Assembly: GCA_903831575.1 (NCBI GenBank)
Contig: CAIKYB010000027.1
Span: 62,001-126,000 of the forward strand
From: an uncultured Bacteroidota bacterium
Lineage (GTDB): Bacteria > Bacteroidota > Bacteroidia > Chitinophagales > Chitinophagaceae
Length of the DNA stretch: 64,000 nucleotides
Direction of reading: 5' to 3'
In this document: in pieces, positions 38,301 to 47,600 of the stretch
Position numbering within the stretch: position 1 is the stretch's first letter
Layout: the number at the start of each line of letters is the position of its first letter
Position numbers and translations under genes: made by a program
Notes under the pieces: model-generated
The model's input: only the letters and a program-made list of their open reading frames with translations
What the model was told of the DNA's origin: nothing
Databases searched by the model: none

Positions 38301-38602
38301 TTCAATATAGTAAAATAGTAAAAGTCGCATCAGGCAACAAACAACCTTCAATAAGCATTTACCCCAATCCTGCAACAGGAGGACAAATAAATGTTTTATT
38401 CGGAAATCAACAGCCGGGCATTTGCAGTATTCAATTGATGAATATGCAAGGGCAGGTATTGTATGAAGACAAATGGCTTTTAAATGCTGCCGATCAGCGT
38501 CATATTATAAAATTAGGTTCAAAGCCTGCGACAGGTGTATATCAATTAAGAATAGCATTCGCAAGTGGTGAAACACAGGTTTTGAGCGTAAATGTCAAAT
38601 AG
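32303..38602 (+). CDS. Giant secreted surface protein with T9SS type A sorting domain
   Basis: This 2099-residue protein has a long N-terminus with its hydrophobic signal core at about 42-58 (ending KVNAQ). An ATG at residue 23 is an alternative start. The order after that is a jelly-roll-like N-terminal domain (to about 285), a fibronectin-III-like domain (about 290-392), Ig-like segments (about 393-700), a long beta-helix-like Gly/Thr/Asn-rich stretch, and an FN3-like unit with FDKIATQAV. The final 85 residues are the Por secretion type A tail (SIYPNPATGG to the end). It is exported by the Sec system, then across the outer membrane by T9SS. A function in adhesion is probable but unproven. 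Confidence 0.85.
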   Translation: MKKKSILFKSDSPENNIIHSIFMQFNCISLGKKKFAKRLGAFLVSLVFFTTGSTKVNAQLFEQTFSSGPLTPSIISNTAATNPSTYVNSAAPNNGQFTFLSSNSLSTSISINSAAKLEIVKTTKNGYFMRNFPFPGLPTSLFFRFDFNVEVGIAVTGSTTFNVFIGDDISNSGSSPSAYHTNFRIVANPSNPLEWKVDGTVNTWVTGSHTIIVAVNNSGASLNYLAPNGSCESVLDDTYDIWVDTVLYSDNKVSLGASNTQGLSKFAITSNSGSSTTSTIDNILIDPIPPTPTVLPETPITGGGVGFNANWTPVSSVTGYYIDIADDNAYTTNLNTIYVSGAATSSYTFSSLTLGNTYYYRVRAASQYTIGTYQSCNSATESGFASSALSFSTQPQNISQCLGVSNILSVSSTQAISFQWYSNTINSNAGGTLIGGATGTTYTPSSAVAGTKYYYCLIGNATVQIASNVVTVRVDQSPTLTGVSQSSAVCGGQNATILLTGLVSGSVNKVYYHVGSGGALLADSVLETGGGNGSFLFMTTNANNGQNLVIDSIRSSCTSFFNNSVTLTVNTSPSNSAGGSTVTGCTVGNLTLSVSDPGAGFTTNWYAAATGGSVLSGVSGTNSYTTPSFSNDTSVTYYAQTFSATTGCSSPTRVAVNGSVTIPVFTLTNSTLYSPVPVSPYTVSLPYSFATSGLNQYSIAWTSANATTALFPPVNNGTLPASPVSITLNANAVAGQTYTGTITVRNSSTGCSTAAIPFTIVVLNIQVGDYGSVATGNWTATTTWKMYRSTTGRFDSTVTAAPTAATNIWIIDGYTVTANLGGSCKTIHVLNGSLISGTNVATNQNLSVAGTILEVAAGGYIGTTGVDDNADGISFSFNSANTTTTISGIGGRIDVSKFIIGGINANVVIDHDITVHFHGASNNGYGAALYANATGVNVTINAGRTLTMAKWASICNSSAPLTNSGSTSLKLNVNGVLSFLPGAPIGHSGAQQTFPSNSGFLCLNTTSTKADTLNIGATGMVNVTEFYPNGIVANGSIGTGNLSLLTVATNGVFNIDSVADFRNPLQTITGGGSFYLRGTALIRIGSLLGIPSTATGHIQTTTRNFSTTGRYSYDGIAAQFTGDGLPSFIGSLIINNTSNTSLTNDVTAIDSIRLTAGKLILGSKNAITAIVKNGSSATFVVTDGLGALKIKNVSNTDVFYPVGISTSAYNPVTINNIGTVDNFAVKVATGAPAGISSSPRLDSAINRNWSIVEDVQGGSNATVTLQWVPADANAGFLSNYCAVLHSNGTIIDNAGSVGPATGVNPYAKYGSGFTSFVSTDKFGVSTSPKKFRSRQSGLWNEIESWELYNASGSYSPSEADYPSVNPYDVIIQNTHTIATLSGTFPIVGNIQIDGLLSLLSDDISVYGNWNRSATGGFDHNNKIVKFVGATNSTIAANGAVEYFPYLTLSKSSSANTLSILDNVNIGKQLTVTSGALALGSKDITLQSNALNGTASFGAVGASGLLTYGTGRFIVERYISTGTGSGQHIKSWQFLATPTNGDNQTIKAAWQEGAILQSDNPNPGYGTQISGTGSGFDASSFLPSLKTYDATNNLWVGAGSTYNELYNKKGYMVFVRGDRGVSFGQAATPTKLRTRGKLFEPGNVAPVDTVPANSFQSVGNAYASPVDFSLLTKSNIDNVFYVWDPLLSGTSGFGGYQTLSSTNGYLPMPGGTVSYPLGKATKIIQSGQAFFVHNATLLNGTLSFSEAAKLVADSSRLVNRVPVNLNDIVKLTTYLLDVNSGSMNLLDGNSVVFDNAYINNVDENDAIKIFNPGENIGLSKNSQTLAVEARNELASSDTIFYYLSGLKQMNYQLKFVPQLLASSLLSAELIDNYLNTRTAVSLSDTTNFDFSVTSDLLSKDSGRFMLVFQRATTALPVTFVSITANRNQEHNISVNWSVENEINISHYEVERSNDSRTFDKIATQAVAINNGGSATYSYLDNNSFLSDNFYRVKAISQNGQIQYSKIVKVASGNKQPSISIYPNPATGGQINVLFGNQQPGICSIQLMNMQGQVLYEDKWLLNAADQRHIIKLGSKPATGVYQLRIAFASGETQVLSVNVK

Positions 38603-38704
38603 GTTAACGCCTCATTTGCCAATAAACTTCAATTCTTTAATAATCAATTATTTAAATACCCTTTTCATATGTGTTTATAAAAATGGTATTCTCTAAATTT
38701 TATT

Positions 38705-38722
38705 GGGAACGATTGCATAAAT
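38705..38722 (+). promoter_or_regulatory. Candidate operator, copy B of the CGWTTGCRTAAA motif
   Basis: GGGAACGATTGCATAAAT lies 108 bases before the chosen start of the first IgGFc-type surface protein. It differs from copy A at two positions within the 17-base core. The 227-base gap around it holds no other recognised feature and no terminator for the preceding gene. Confidence 0.45.
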
Positions 38723-38829
38723 AGGCGGGTTCTACATGTCCTTAAAATAGTCGTTTTTTGATAACTTACGCCGTTATTGCTAACGAGGTTAGCTATATTA
38801 TTATTAATCACTTTTTTGTCTTGATTCAA

Positions 38830-41800
38830 ATGCATGCTATGAGAAAAATAAGATTACTATTTTCGATTTTTACAACCAAAAGCCAATCCGTTTTTTTGAG
38901 AACAAGCGCACTGTTAATGATAGCAGCGATGAGTGTTTTTTTAATTGCTGGTAAAGCTAAAGCCCAGTTTACTTCAACTTGGGGATTAACGGCAACAACG
39001 CTTAAAACTTCCGCTGTTGCTGGAGTTCAAGCTGCAAATATTATTGCCGGGGATATGGTTCCAGGGACCAATTTTGCTACTCCAGGTTCGCATAATACGA
39101 GTGGTTATGAATGTGCTCAAACAATAGGCAATTGGCCCAATGTTGCTACTGATAATTATAATATCGATTTTCCCATCTCTCCAGTAGGGTCAAATGATTT
39201 GACGATAGCAGGAGTAGTTTTCGATGGTAAAACTTCAAATAGCAGCGGTGATAATCTGGCGAGTTTGGCTTATCAAGTTGATGGAGCGGGTGCATGGACT
39301 AGTTTTGGTGCTCCCATAACTATACCAAGCGGTGGTACAACTCTTGGTATTTCCTTTGGGACCTTAACTACAACATTTGTAAATGGACACACTTATAAAA
39401 TGCGTATGTATATCTACGCTGCTGGTACTTCAACCAACTCTGGACGTAAAGTTTTTATCAAAAATTTAATTTTATCAGGTTATACTGTACCTGGAGGTCC
39501 GCCTCCTTCAGTGTTAACAACAGCTGCAAGTGCAACAGGTAGAACAACTGCAACTGCCAGTGGAAATATTACTTCTCCATCTACATTGGGTGTTACAGCG
39601 AGCGGATTTTGCTGGGACATCAATATTAACCCAACGATTGCATTAAGTACTAAAACAACCAATGGGCCAACAACAGGTGTGTATACTCATGCTATTTTAG
39701 GGTTGACTGCAGGTACATTGTATCATGTTCGTGCATATGCAACAAATGCAGTTGGTACTTCTTATGGTGATGATGTTACTTTCACAACAGACCCTGCGAT
39801 TGTGCCTGTTTTAACAACGTCTGCAACAAGCAACATTAACATATTCTCTGCAACCAGCGGAGGTAATATTTCTGATAATGGTGGTAGTGTCATATCTGCA
39901 AGCGGAATCTGCTGGAGCACTTCACCCAATCCTACAATAGCGAACAGTATTACAACAGACGGAAGTCTTTCTGGTACTTTTGTTAGTAATATCACGGGGC
40001 TTTTGCCATCAACAACTTATTATGTAACCGCTTATGCTACAAATGCTGTTGGTACAGGTTACGGAAATCCACAAACTTTTACGACGCCGGCTCCTTCTCC
40101 AACTTTGATTATTTCAGCAGCAGGAACTGTGCTTAGTTTTGGTTCGATTTTACAAAATACCACTTCGCCCACTCAGACATTTAGTTTAACAGGATTTTAT
40201 TTAAGTCCTGCTTCTGGGAATATTACAATTAATGCTCCCGCAGGATTTAGAGTTTCCTTAAACAGTACTACTGGGTTTGCTCCATCTATACAGTTACCCT
40301 ATACCGGTAGTGCATTGTCCAGTACTATTATTTATGTAAGATTTGCTCCAACTTTGGTTAGAGATTATAATGATAGTGTAAGAGTTGTTACTACAGGATC
40401 TTCAATGGTTTATGTGAATGTTACCGGAACGGGATTGCCTGTAGGGCTTCAGTCTGGACAGGGCTTCAGCAATAAAGGGAAAGAATTTTGGGTTGGATAT
40501 GGTGCATCGGAAAAAATGTACGGCGATAACAGTCAGGATTTAAGATTCACATTTTACAATAGTAATAATGCTCCAGCAACTGTAACCTTGTCCATACCAA
40601 ATCATCCTACATTTGCTCCTGTTAGTTATACAGTTCCAGCAAATGATGCGATTACTACTAATGCAGGTGATTTTCCAGAGAGTGGAACAGATGATGCAAG
40701 ATTGGTGAATGAAGGTGTTTATACAACGGGAATTAAGATAGTCAGCGATACACCTGTTGTTGTTTACTGTCATGCTATTACAAGCTCTGTATATGCGGCA
40801 TCTGTTCTTTTCCCAACTCCTACCTTAGGAAAAGAGTATACGTCTCTCAATTTTAATCAAAGAAGTAATAACTCGGTTGGAAAATCTTATTTGTTTGTAG
40901 TAGCAACTGAAGATAATACGACTATAGAGGTAACATTACCAACTGGAGTAGAAACAGATACACATGCAGCGGGATCTACATTTACGCAGTTATTAAACAA
41001 AGGAGAGATTCTTAATTTGTTTGGGAAATCAATCGGTCATCCAAATTTGTATACCGGCAATGATTTGTCTGGAACAATTGTAAAATCAATCAGTACAACT
41101 GGAAGCTGTAAGCCGTTTGCGATGTATTCAGGAAGCAGTAAAATTACAATTGATTGTGATAATGGAAGCAGTGGTTCAGGAGATAATTTATTCCAGCAGA
41201 TGTTTCCAAAACAAGCATGGGGAAATAAAGTTATTGCGATTCCAACATTGCCTTTGATTCATAATCACTATAGAATATTGGTTGGCGATCCATTGACTGT
41301 TGTAAAAAGAAATGGCGTTGCACTAACAGGAATTATCAACAATAAATACTATGAGTATTATAACGATCTTGGAACAGTAGATATATTAGAAGGCGATAAG
41401 CCCATCATGGTTGCTCAATATATGACTACTCATGGAGAATGTAATAATGCTGGTTCAGTAGGTGATCCGGATATGATTTATTTAAGTTCTATACAACAAA
41501 CCATTGATACGGTTTCCTTTGTTTCTTCTCCTCTTGGAACTTCAGGAGGTCGCGCGCATTATTTAAATGTAGCCATACCAACTGCTGGAGTATCTACATT
41601 CAAACTGGATGGCGTGTTGCAATCAGCAGCATTCGCTCCTTTGGCAAATGACCCCTCAATATCTTATGCTCAGTTGTCTGTTGCAGAGGGTTTCCATAAT
41701 ATTAATTCTACTTCAGGTTTCAATGCCACTGCTTATGGCGTTGCAAACGATGAAAGCTATGGTTATAATGCCGGAACCAATGTCAAAAATTTATTAACAG

Positions 41801-43647
41801 GATTTTCTTTACAAAATCAGTTTGGAACAGGAACGGCGAGTAACGCTTGCCGTGATAATGAGTTTTTTGTCAGAGTAACTTTGCCTTATATGCCAATAAG
41901 TATTACCTGGGATTTCGCTGGAAATACTAACCTTTCACCTAATGCAGCTTTCATCCAGAGCAATCCTGTCCCTGAAGATAGTTTTGTGGTGAATAACCAG
42001 ACCTTATATGTATTTAAAAATCCAACGCCATACTTGTTTCATGCTGTAGGATCATTACCTGTACTGGTAACAGTAATTAGTCCAATTCCAGATGGTTGCA
42101 ATGGAGAACAAAAATTCAGTTTTAATGTAAATGTGATTCAAAGTCCTACAGCAAGTTTTGATTTGCCTGTGATTAATGGCTGTTTGAATCCTCCAATACA
42201 ATTCATTGATAATTCAATTGGCAATGGTATGACATTGGATTTATACCAATGGAATTTTGGGGACGCTGGAAGTGGTGCAAACAATACATCAACATTACAA
42301 AGTCCTACTCATACGTTCTCTACAGGTGGAACATTTGTAGTTTCTCAGAGAGTAATTACGTTAGAAGGTTGTTATGATGATTCTACCTCAACCATTGCAC
42401 TTTCAGACAAACCTGCTGCGGTTTTCAATATGCCATTAACCGGATGTCAGGGACTGCCAATAACTTTTACTAATTCATCAACAATCACATCTGGTAATAT
42501 CAGTCAATGGAATTGGAATTTTGGAGATGGCTCTGCTGTAGTAAATGCTACAAACGGTAATGCACAAACGCACACATTTGCCACTACAGGTCCGTTTACT
42601 GTTTCACTTACTGTAGTTTCATCTACAGGTTGCACTTCAGATGCAGTTACTCATTCCATTGCCATCAGTGCTATACCAACAGTAACATTAAATCCGCTAT
42701 CAAGTGTTTGTAATAATGCTGCTTCATTTGCGTTGACAGGCGGATCTCCTGCAACGGTAAGTGGTGTAGGAACAGGGGTGTATTCTGGAACTGGAGTGAG
42801 CAATGGTATTTTTGATCCTTTAGTTTCCGGATCGGGCACCTTCCCCATAACATATACTTATACCACTGCTGCAGGTTGTCAGAATGCTGCAACAGCAAAT
42901 ATTGTAGTTAATCCATCACTTACTTTATCTGTAGCTTCATTAACGGCACCAGTTTGTATAAATGATGCGCCTAAAACAATGGTGCCAAATGTTGCCGGTG
43001 GTGTATTCGCAGGGCCTGGAGTAACAGGGTCTTCTTTTAATCCATCTACTGCAGGAGTTGGAGCTCACGCTATCACATATACATTGCCAGGAAACCCTTG
43101 TTCTGTTCCTGCTGCATTTACCATTGATGTTCATCCAAATCCAACAGTAGATGCGGGAACATCACCAGTTACTATTTCAAATGGTACATCAGTAACGTTA
43201 ACGGCTACTGCCAGCGCAGGTACCTATTTGTGGACACCAGCTTCAGCATTAACTTCAACTTCAACCTTAATTACAATAGCAAACCCCTCAAGTGATATCA
43301 CTTATACATTAACGGTAACAAATACCTTTGGTTGTAAAGCGAGTGACGATGTTGCCATTACTGTACTTGGACCTTGCCTTGATCCTTCTCCTGTATTTAC
43401 ACCGAATAACGATGGTAATTATGATGTTTGGGTCGTTTCTCAGGGAAGTTGTGTAAAGCAATTGAAAGTTGATGTTTACAATAGATGGGGCGGGCTTGTC
43501 TATCATTCAGATGACTATAGAAACAATTGGAACGGGACCTGTAAAAACGCTGCGTTGCCAGATGGTACTTATTACTATGTGGTAAGTGCTACTTTATCAA
43601 CTAACAAACAGGTAGTATTAAAAGGCAATGTAACTATAATGCGTTAA
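38830..43647 (+). CDS. IgGFc-type/PKD surface protein with gliding-type (type B) CTD, copy 1
   Basis: The 1605 residues use the ATG at 38830 (38839 is also possible); the frame opens at a TTG at 38758. The signal segment ends AGKAKAQ near residue 46. Domains by eye are an N-terminal beta domain; two FN3-like repeats (about 227-320 and 325-418), each with GxCW and YATNAVGT; an Ig-like domain (422-537); an IgGFc-binding-type module (about 550-970) with EFWVGYG, DNLFQQMFP and FNATAYG; two PKD domains with WNFGD (about 1107-1290); and a C-terminal CHU_C domain (about 1515-1605) starting at FTPNNDG. T9SS probably secretes it with the PorP/SprF partner that follows 29 bases later. Confidence 0.85.
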   Translation: MHAMRKIRLLFSIFTTKSQSVFLRTSALLMIAAMSVFLIAGKAKAQFTSTWGLTATTLKTSAVAGVQAANIIAGDMVPGTNFATPGSHNTSGYECAQTIGNWPNVATDNYNIDFPISPVGSNDLTIAGVVFDGKTSNSSGDNLASLAYQVDGAGAWTSFGAPITIPSGGTTLGISFGTLTTTFVNGHTYKMRMYIYAAGTSTNSGRKVFIKNLILSGYTVPGGPPPSVLTTAASATGRTTATASGNITSPSTLGVTASGFCWDININPTIALSTKTTNGPTTGVYTHAILGLTAGTLYHVRAYATNAVGTSYGDDVTFTTDPAIVPVLTTSATSNINIFSATSGGNISDNGGSVISASGICWSTSPNPTIANSITTDGSLSGTFVSNITGLLPSTTYYVTAYATNAVGTGYGNPQTFTTPAPSPTLIISAAGTVLSFGSILQNTTSPTQTFSLTGFYLSPASGNITINAPAGFRVSLNSTTGFAPSIQLPYTGSALSSTIIYVRFAPTLVRDYNDSVRVVTTGSSMVYVNVTGTGLPVGLQSGQGFSNKGKEFWVGYGASEKMYGDNSQDLRFTFYNSNNAPATVTLSIPNHPTFAPVSYTVPANDAITTNAGDFPESGTDDARLVNEGVYTTGIKIVSDTPVVVYCHAITSSVYAASVLFPTPTLGKEYTSLNFNQRSNNSVGKSYLFVVATEDNTTIEVTLPTGVETDTHAAGSTFTQLLNKGEILNLFGKSIGHPNLYTGNDLSGTIVKSISTTGSCKPFAMYSGSSKITIDCDNGSSGSGDNLFQQMFPKQAWGNKVIAIPTLPLIHNHYRILVGDPLTVVKRNGVALTGIINNKYYEYYNDLGTVDILEGDKPIMVAQYMTTHGECNNAGSVGDPDMIYLSSIQQTIDTVSFVSSPLGTSGGRAHYLNVAIPTAGVSTFKLDGVLQSAAFAPLANDPSISYAQLSVAEGFHNINSTSGFNATAYGVANDESYGYNAGTNVKNLLTGFSLQNQFGTGTASNACRDNEFFVRVTLPYMPISITWDFAGNTNLSPNAAFIQSNPVPEDSFVVNNQTLYVFKNPTPYLFHAVGSLPVLVTVISPIPDGCNGEQKFSFNVNVIQSPTASFDLPVINGCLNPPIQFIDNSIGNGMTLDLYQWNFGDAGSGANNTSTLQSPTHTFSTGGTFVVSQRVITLEGCYDDSTSTIALSDKPAAVFNMPLTGCQGLPITFTNSSTITSGNISQWNWNFGDGSAVVNATNGNAQTHTFATTGPFTVSLTVVSSTGCTSDAVTHSIAISAIPTVTLNPLSSVCNNAASFALTGGSPATVSGVGTGVYSGTGVSNGIFDPLVSGSGTFPITYTYTTAAGCQNAATANIVVNPSLTLSVASLTAPVCINDAPKTMVPNVAGGVFAGPGVTGSSFNPSTAGVGAHAITYTLPGNPCSVPAAFTIDVHPNPTVDAGTSPVTISNGTSVTLTATASAGTYLWTPASALTSTSTLITIANPSSDITYTLTVTNTFGCKASDDVAITVLGPCLDPSPVFTPNNDGNYDVWVVSQGSCVKQLKVDVYNRWGGLVYHSDDYRNNWNGTCKNAALPDGTYYYVVSATLSTNKQVVLKGNVTIMR

Positions 43648-43676
43648 TTAAATTATTGAAGATAAAACAAAGAGAC

Positions 43677-44582
43677 ATGCGATATAAAGTATTAAGAACA
43701 TCTTTACTCCTCATTACATTATTGACATTTAATAACGTAATAAAATCACAGCAGATTTTTAAAATAAGTCAGTTTGTGCAACATAATTATCTCTATAATC
43801 CTGCAGCAGCTGGCGCAAATGAGGAAGCGTCAATTGGGCTTGCCTATAGAAAAATGTGGTCAGGTATGCCCGGAGGCCCACAAACTAATATTGTATACGG
43901 CGATAAATATTTTTCAAAAATGAAAACTGGATTAGGCGTTGTTTTATACAGCGATAAAACTGGTCCAACAAGTAGAACAGGAGGTCAGGTTGACTTGTCA
44001 TATAGTATAGATTTCGAAAAAGGAAGAAGATTAATGTTTGGCCTGGAAGGAATTTTTATGCAATATCGAATCAACAAAGAATCATTTGCACATTACATTC
44101 CCAATGACCCATTATTATTAAGCAACAGTTCAGAAATGAAAGGTGACGCAGGCGCAGGGGTTTATTACCGCTCTTCAAAACTTAACCTTGGGTTTTCAGT
44201 TCAACAACTTATGCAATCAAAACTGAATTTTCTTAAAACAAGTAGTAATTCGGAAGGTAAATTGTATCGCCATTATTTTGTTGGAGGTCATTACAATTGG
44301 AGAACCGATGAATCAAATGTGTTGATTCCTAATGTCATGATTAATTTCGTTCCAAATTTGCCTGCAGAGGTTGAGTTGGGAGTAAGATTAGAACACCAGG
44401 ATATATTATCTATAGGGGTTAGTTATCATTATCATCAAGGGTTTAGTGCATATACGGGCATAAAGGCTTATAAGAAATTAGCTATCGGTTATGCGTTATC
44501 GGTATATAAAACTCCCCTTGGTGTTTTTGAAGATGGGGGAGAGGCTCATGAGTTTTCATTAAGATATTTCTTTGCTAAGTAG
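43677..44582 (+). CDS. PorP/SprF-family T9SS outer-membrane protein
   Basis: The 301 residues begin at the ATG at 43677 (MRYKVLRTS); the TTG at 43656 is less likely. After a signal peptide the mature protein starts QQIFKISQFVQHNYLYNPAAAGANEEA, the PorP/SprF signature, and continues as an amphipathic beta-barrel with GVVLYSDKTGP and a Phe-Ala-Lys end. In Flavobacterium the SprF protein is needed for secretion of its type B partner SprB. The position directly behind a type B surface protein fits that pairing. Confidence 0.88.
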   Translation: MRYKVLRTSLLLITLLTFNNVIKSQQIFKISQFVQHNYLYNPAAAGANEEASIGLAYRKMWSGMPGGPQTNIVYGDKYFSKMKTGLGVVLYSDKTGPTSRTGGQVDLSYSIDFEKGRRLMFGLEGIFMQYRINKESFAHYIPNDPLLLSNSSEMKGDAGAGVYYRSSKLNLGFSVQQLMQSKLNFLKTSSNSEGKLYRHYFVGGHYNWRTDESNVLIPNVMINFVPNLPAEVELGVRLEHQDILSIGVSYHYHQGFSAYTGIKAYKKLAIGYALSVYKTPLGVFEDGGEAHEFSLRYFFAK

Positions 44583-44638
44583 TAACAACGATTTGATTTT
44601 AATTATAGACCTATAAATAATTGCTTGATTCATATTCC

Positions 44639-47600
44639 ATGTTTTACATAAAATCCAATAAATTTTTAAGCTTCATTAATAGAAGCGTTTGCTTGTCAAT
44701 CCTATTTTTAGTTTATTTCAATACCAACGCACAAGACTTTTCTAACAGAGGTACTGACTTTTGGACGGGCTATGGTCCGCACGAAAAAATAAGCAGTGGT
44801 AATAGTGACATGACTTTGTATTTTACTTCAGACAATGCGGCTACTGTTACAATTTACATCGGGAATGCTCTTTTTCAAACTTTAAATATTCCTGCAAATT
44901 CTATTACCGCTTCAAATAATATTCCTGAAACAGGAGCTTCAGATGCGCGCTTACAAAATGAGGGTGTATACATTAACAAGGGGATTTATATACATAGCAC
45001 AAGCCCTATAGTTGCTTATGCGCAAATTTGGGGAAGTCAGGTAACGGCAACGACTATCCTGTTTCCATTAAAAACGCTCGGAAGAAAATACACCTCCTTA
45101 AATTACACCCAGGTTTCCAATGCAACGGGTATGAGATCTTATGTATTTGCCATTGCAACTGAAAATGGAACGATCATAGAAGCAAAGCCTTCTGCAGCAA
45201 CATCTACTGCATTACCTGTTGGCAGCTGGACATCAAGGACTTTAAACAAAGGAGACGTTTGGCTGATTCGTGGTGCAGCTGATAATACAGATTTGACTGG
45301 TACGCAATTTCGGTCAGTGGCGAGTGCAACAGGGGCTTGTAAACCCATAGCCGTTTTTGCGGGGAGTCAAAAAATATCAGTTACTTGTTCAAGTTCATCA
45401 GCATCAAGTGACAATCTCTTTCAGCAATGCTTTCCCGTTGCAGCTTGGGGAAGAAAATTTGTAAGTGCTCCAACAGCAGGATTAAATTATTCCAATAATA
45501 TTTACCGAGTAATGATTAATCCCGACAGTATGTCTACTGTTGTGAAAGTAAATGGGATATCATTGCCTGGATCAGTGCCTGGCTTAAGTCCTGTAAGTAC
45601 ACCACTAATAGTTGGAGCTCCAATATCCATGACCGGTTCTTTGTATTATGATTTTGTAACTGCTGTGCCGATTAAAATAGAAACGACTTCCCCTGTAATG
45701 GTGGCTCAATATCTTACAAACAAAGACAAATGTGGTAATAGCTTTGGTTCAGGAAGCGATCCGGATATGGTTTATGTCAGTCCTGTAGAACAGACGGTAG
45801 ATTCCATTATTGTTTCTCCAGTTCCAACCAGTAATAATGATGCACTCAATTATATCAATGTAAATATTAAGACAACAGATGTCGCAGGATTTTCGATTAG
45901 AAATCAGGCGAATGTTATTGTGCCGGCAATTTTTCTGCCAAATCCTGCAGACCCTACTTATTCTTATGCTCAAATTGTACTAACTGCGGGGTATTCCACT
46001 GGTGTTTTCTACAAATTAAAAACAATTACCGGAGGATTTAATGCCATTGCCTATGGCTATGCTTCGAGTGAAAGTTACGCTTATAATGCAGGAACGAATG
46101 TGAGAAATCTGAATCACTATTTAACCAGTACAAATCCTTTTAGTGCGAATCCGGTGTCCAGAATATGTAAGAGTACGCCTACAAGATTGTCCGTTACCTT
46201 GCCATATATTCCTTCTTCCTTTACATTCGATTTCTTTAATAATATTCATATTGCACCTAATGTTAGTGTAACAAGAACAGCTCCTGCTGTAGACAGTACC
46301 TATATTTTAAATGGTACAACATTGTATGTATTTTACCTGCCAGGGCTATACAAATTTGATTCATTAGGGAATTATCAGGTTCGGGTTTCTTCAAATAATC
46401 CATCCCCTGATGGATGTAATGGCTTAGAAGAAGTTAATTATGATTTGGAAGTGACTGGCGGACCGTTAGCAAGTTTTACTACTTCATTCTCAGGTTGTGC
46501 ATCAAATGCAGTTACGTTTTTAAATACGTCTATTGATACACTTAACACTATATCTCTTTATGATTGGCAGTTTGGTGATGGCTCAGGGTTATCAAATGCA
46601 TCGAATCCGAATTATACCTATACAGGAGCAGGCCCTTATGCTGTTCGTTTCAGAGTAATTAATAATGACGGGTGTTATGATGACACTATAAAAATTTTGA
46701 GTTTTCAAAATGTGCCCATTTCGAATTTTGGATTTACCGGAATTTCATGTGTGAGTAATACCATTTCCTTCAGTGATTCATCAACTATTTCCAATGGATC
46801 TATTGTAAAGTGGACATGGGATTTTGATGATGGAAGTCCTTTATTGATATCAAACACTTCTGTAAATCCAACTCATGTGTTTACTGCTGCCAGAACGTAT
46901 AGAGTGAAACTAACGGTAGAAAATGCAAGCGGATGTTCAGTTACCCATTTTGAAGATGTCGTGATTGGAAATATTCCTTTTGCAAATTTTGATTTGCCTG
47001 GAAATGTTTGTTTGCCCAACTCAGCGACATTCAACAATACGTCAACGGTTAGTGGCGGAGGTGTATTGACATATACATGGGATTTTGGTGATGGCTCTTT
47101 AATAAGTACAGCTACAAATCCGATTCATAATTACATTTCAACAGGCTCATTTCCTGTGAAACTCACCGCATCATTAGGTACATGTAAAAAAGATACTACC
47201 AAAACTTTCAATACATTATATAAGAATCCAATTGTAAAATTTGGCGTGAAGGCTGAAAATTGCATCAATACTTTAACTGTTGTTTCTGATAGCAGTACTT
47301 CACAAAACTCTCTTATCAATAATTGGAGTTGGTTGATGGATGGTGCGGTAACTTCCAATTCGCAAAACGCTTCTTATTCTTTCTCAACAGTAGGCCCTCA
47401 TAGTATAAAGCTGGTTGTAACTACAGATAAAGGATGTGTAGATTCATTAGAAAAAACAGTAACTATAAATCCATTGCCAGATGCGGTTTTCAGTGTTGTG
47501 AATCCGGCATGCGAAACAAAATTAGTTTCATTTACAGAAGCTTCTGTACCTAATGCAGGCAGTATTGTAGAATGGGACTGGGATTTTGGTGATGGTGCAC

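Noticed and set aside
44581-44610. A fourth copy of the CGWTTGCRTAAA motif before surface protein copy 2
   Set aside because: AACGATTTGATTTTA shares only the AACGATT part and lacks the GCRTAAA half.
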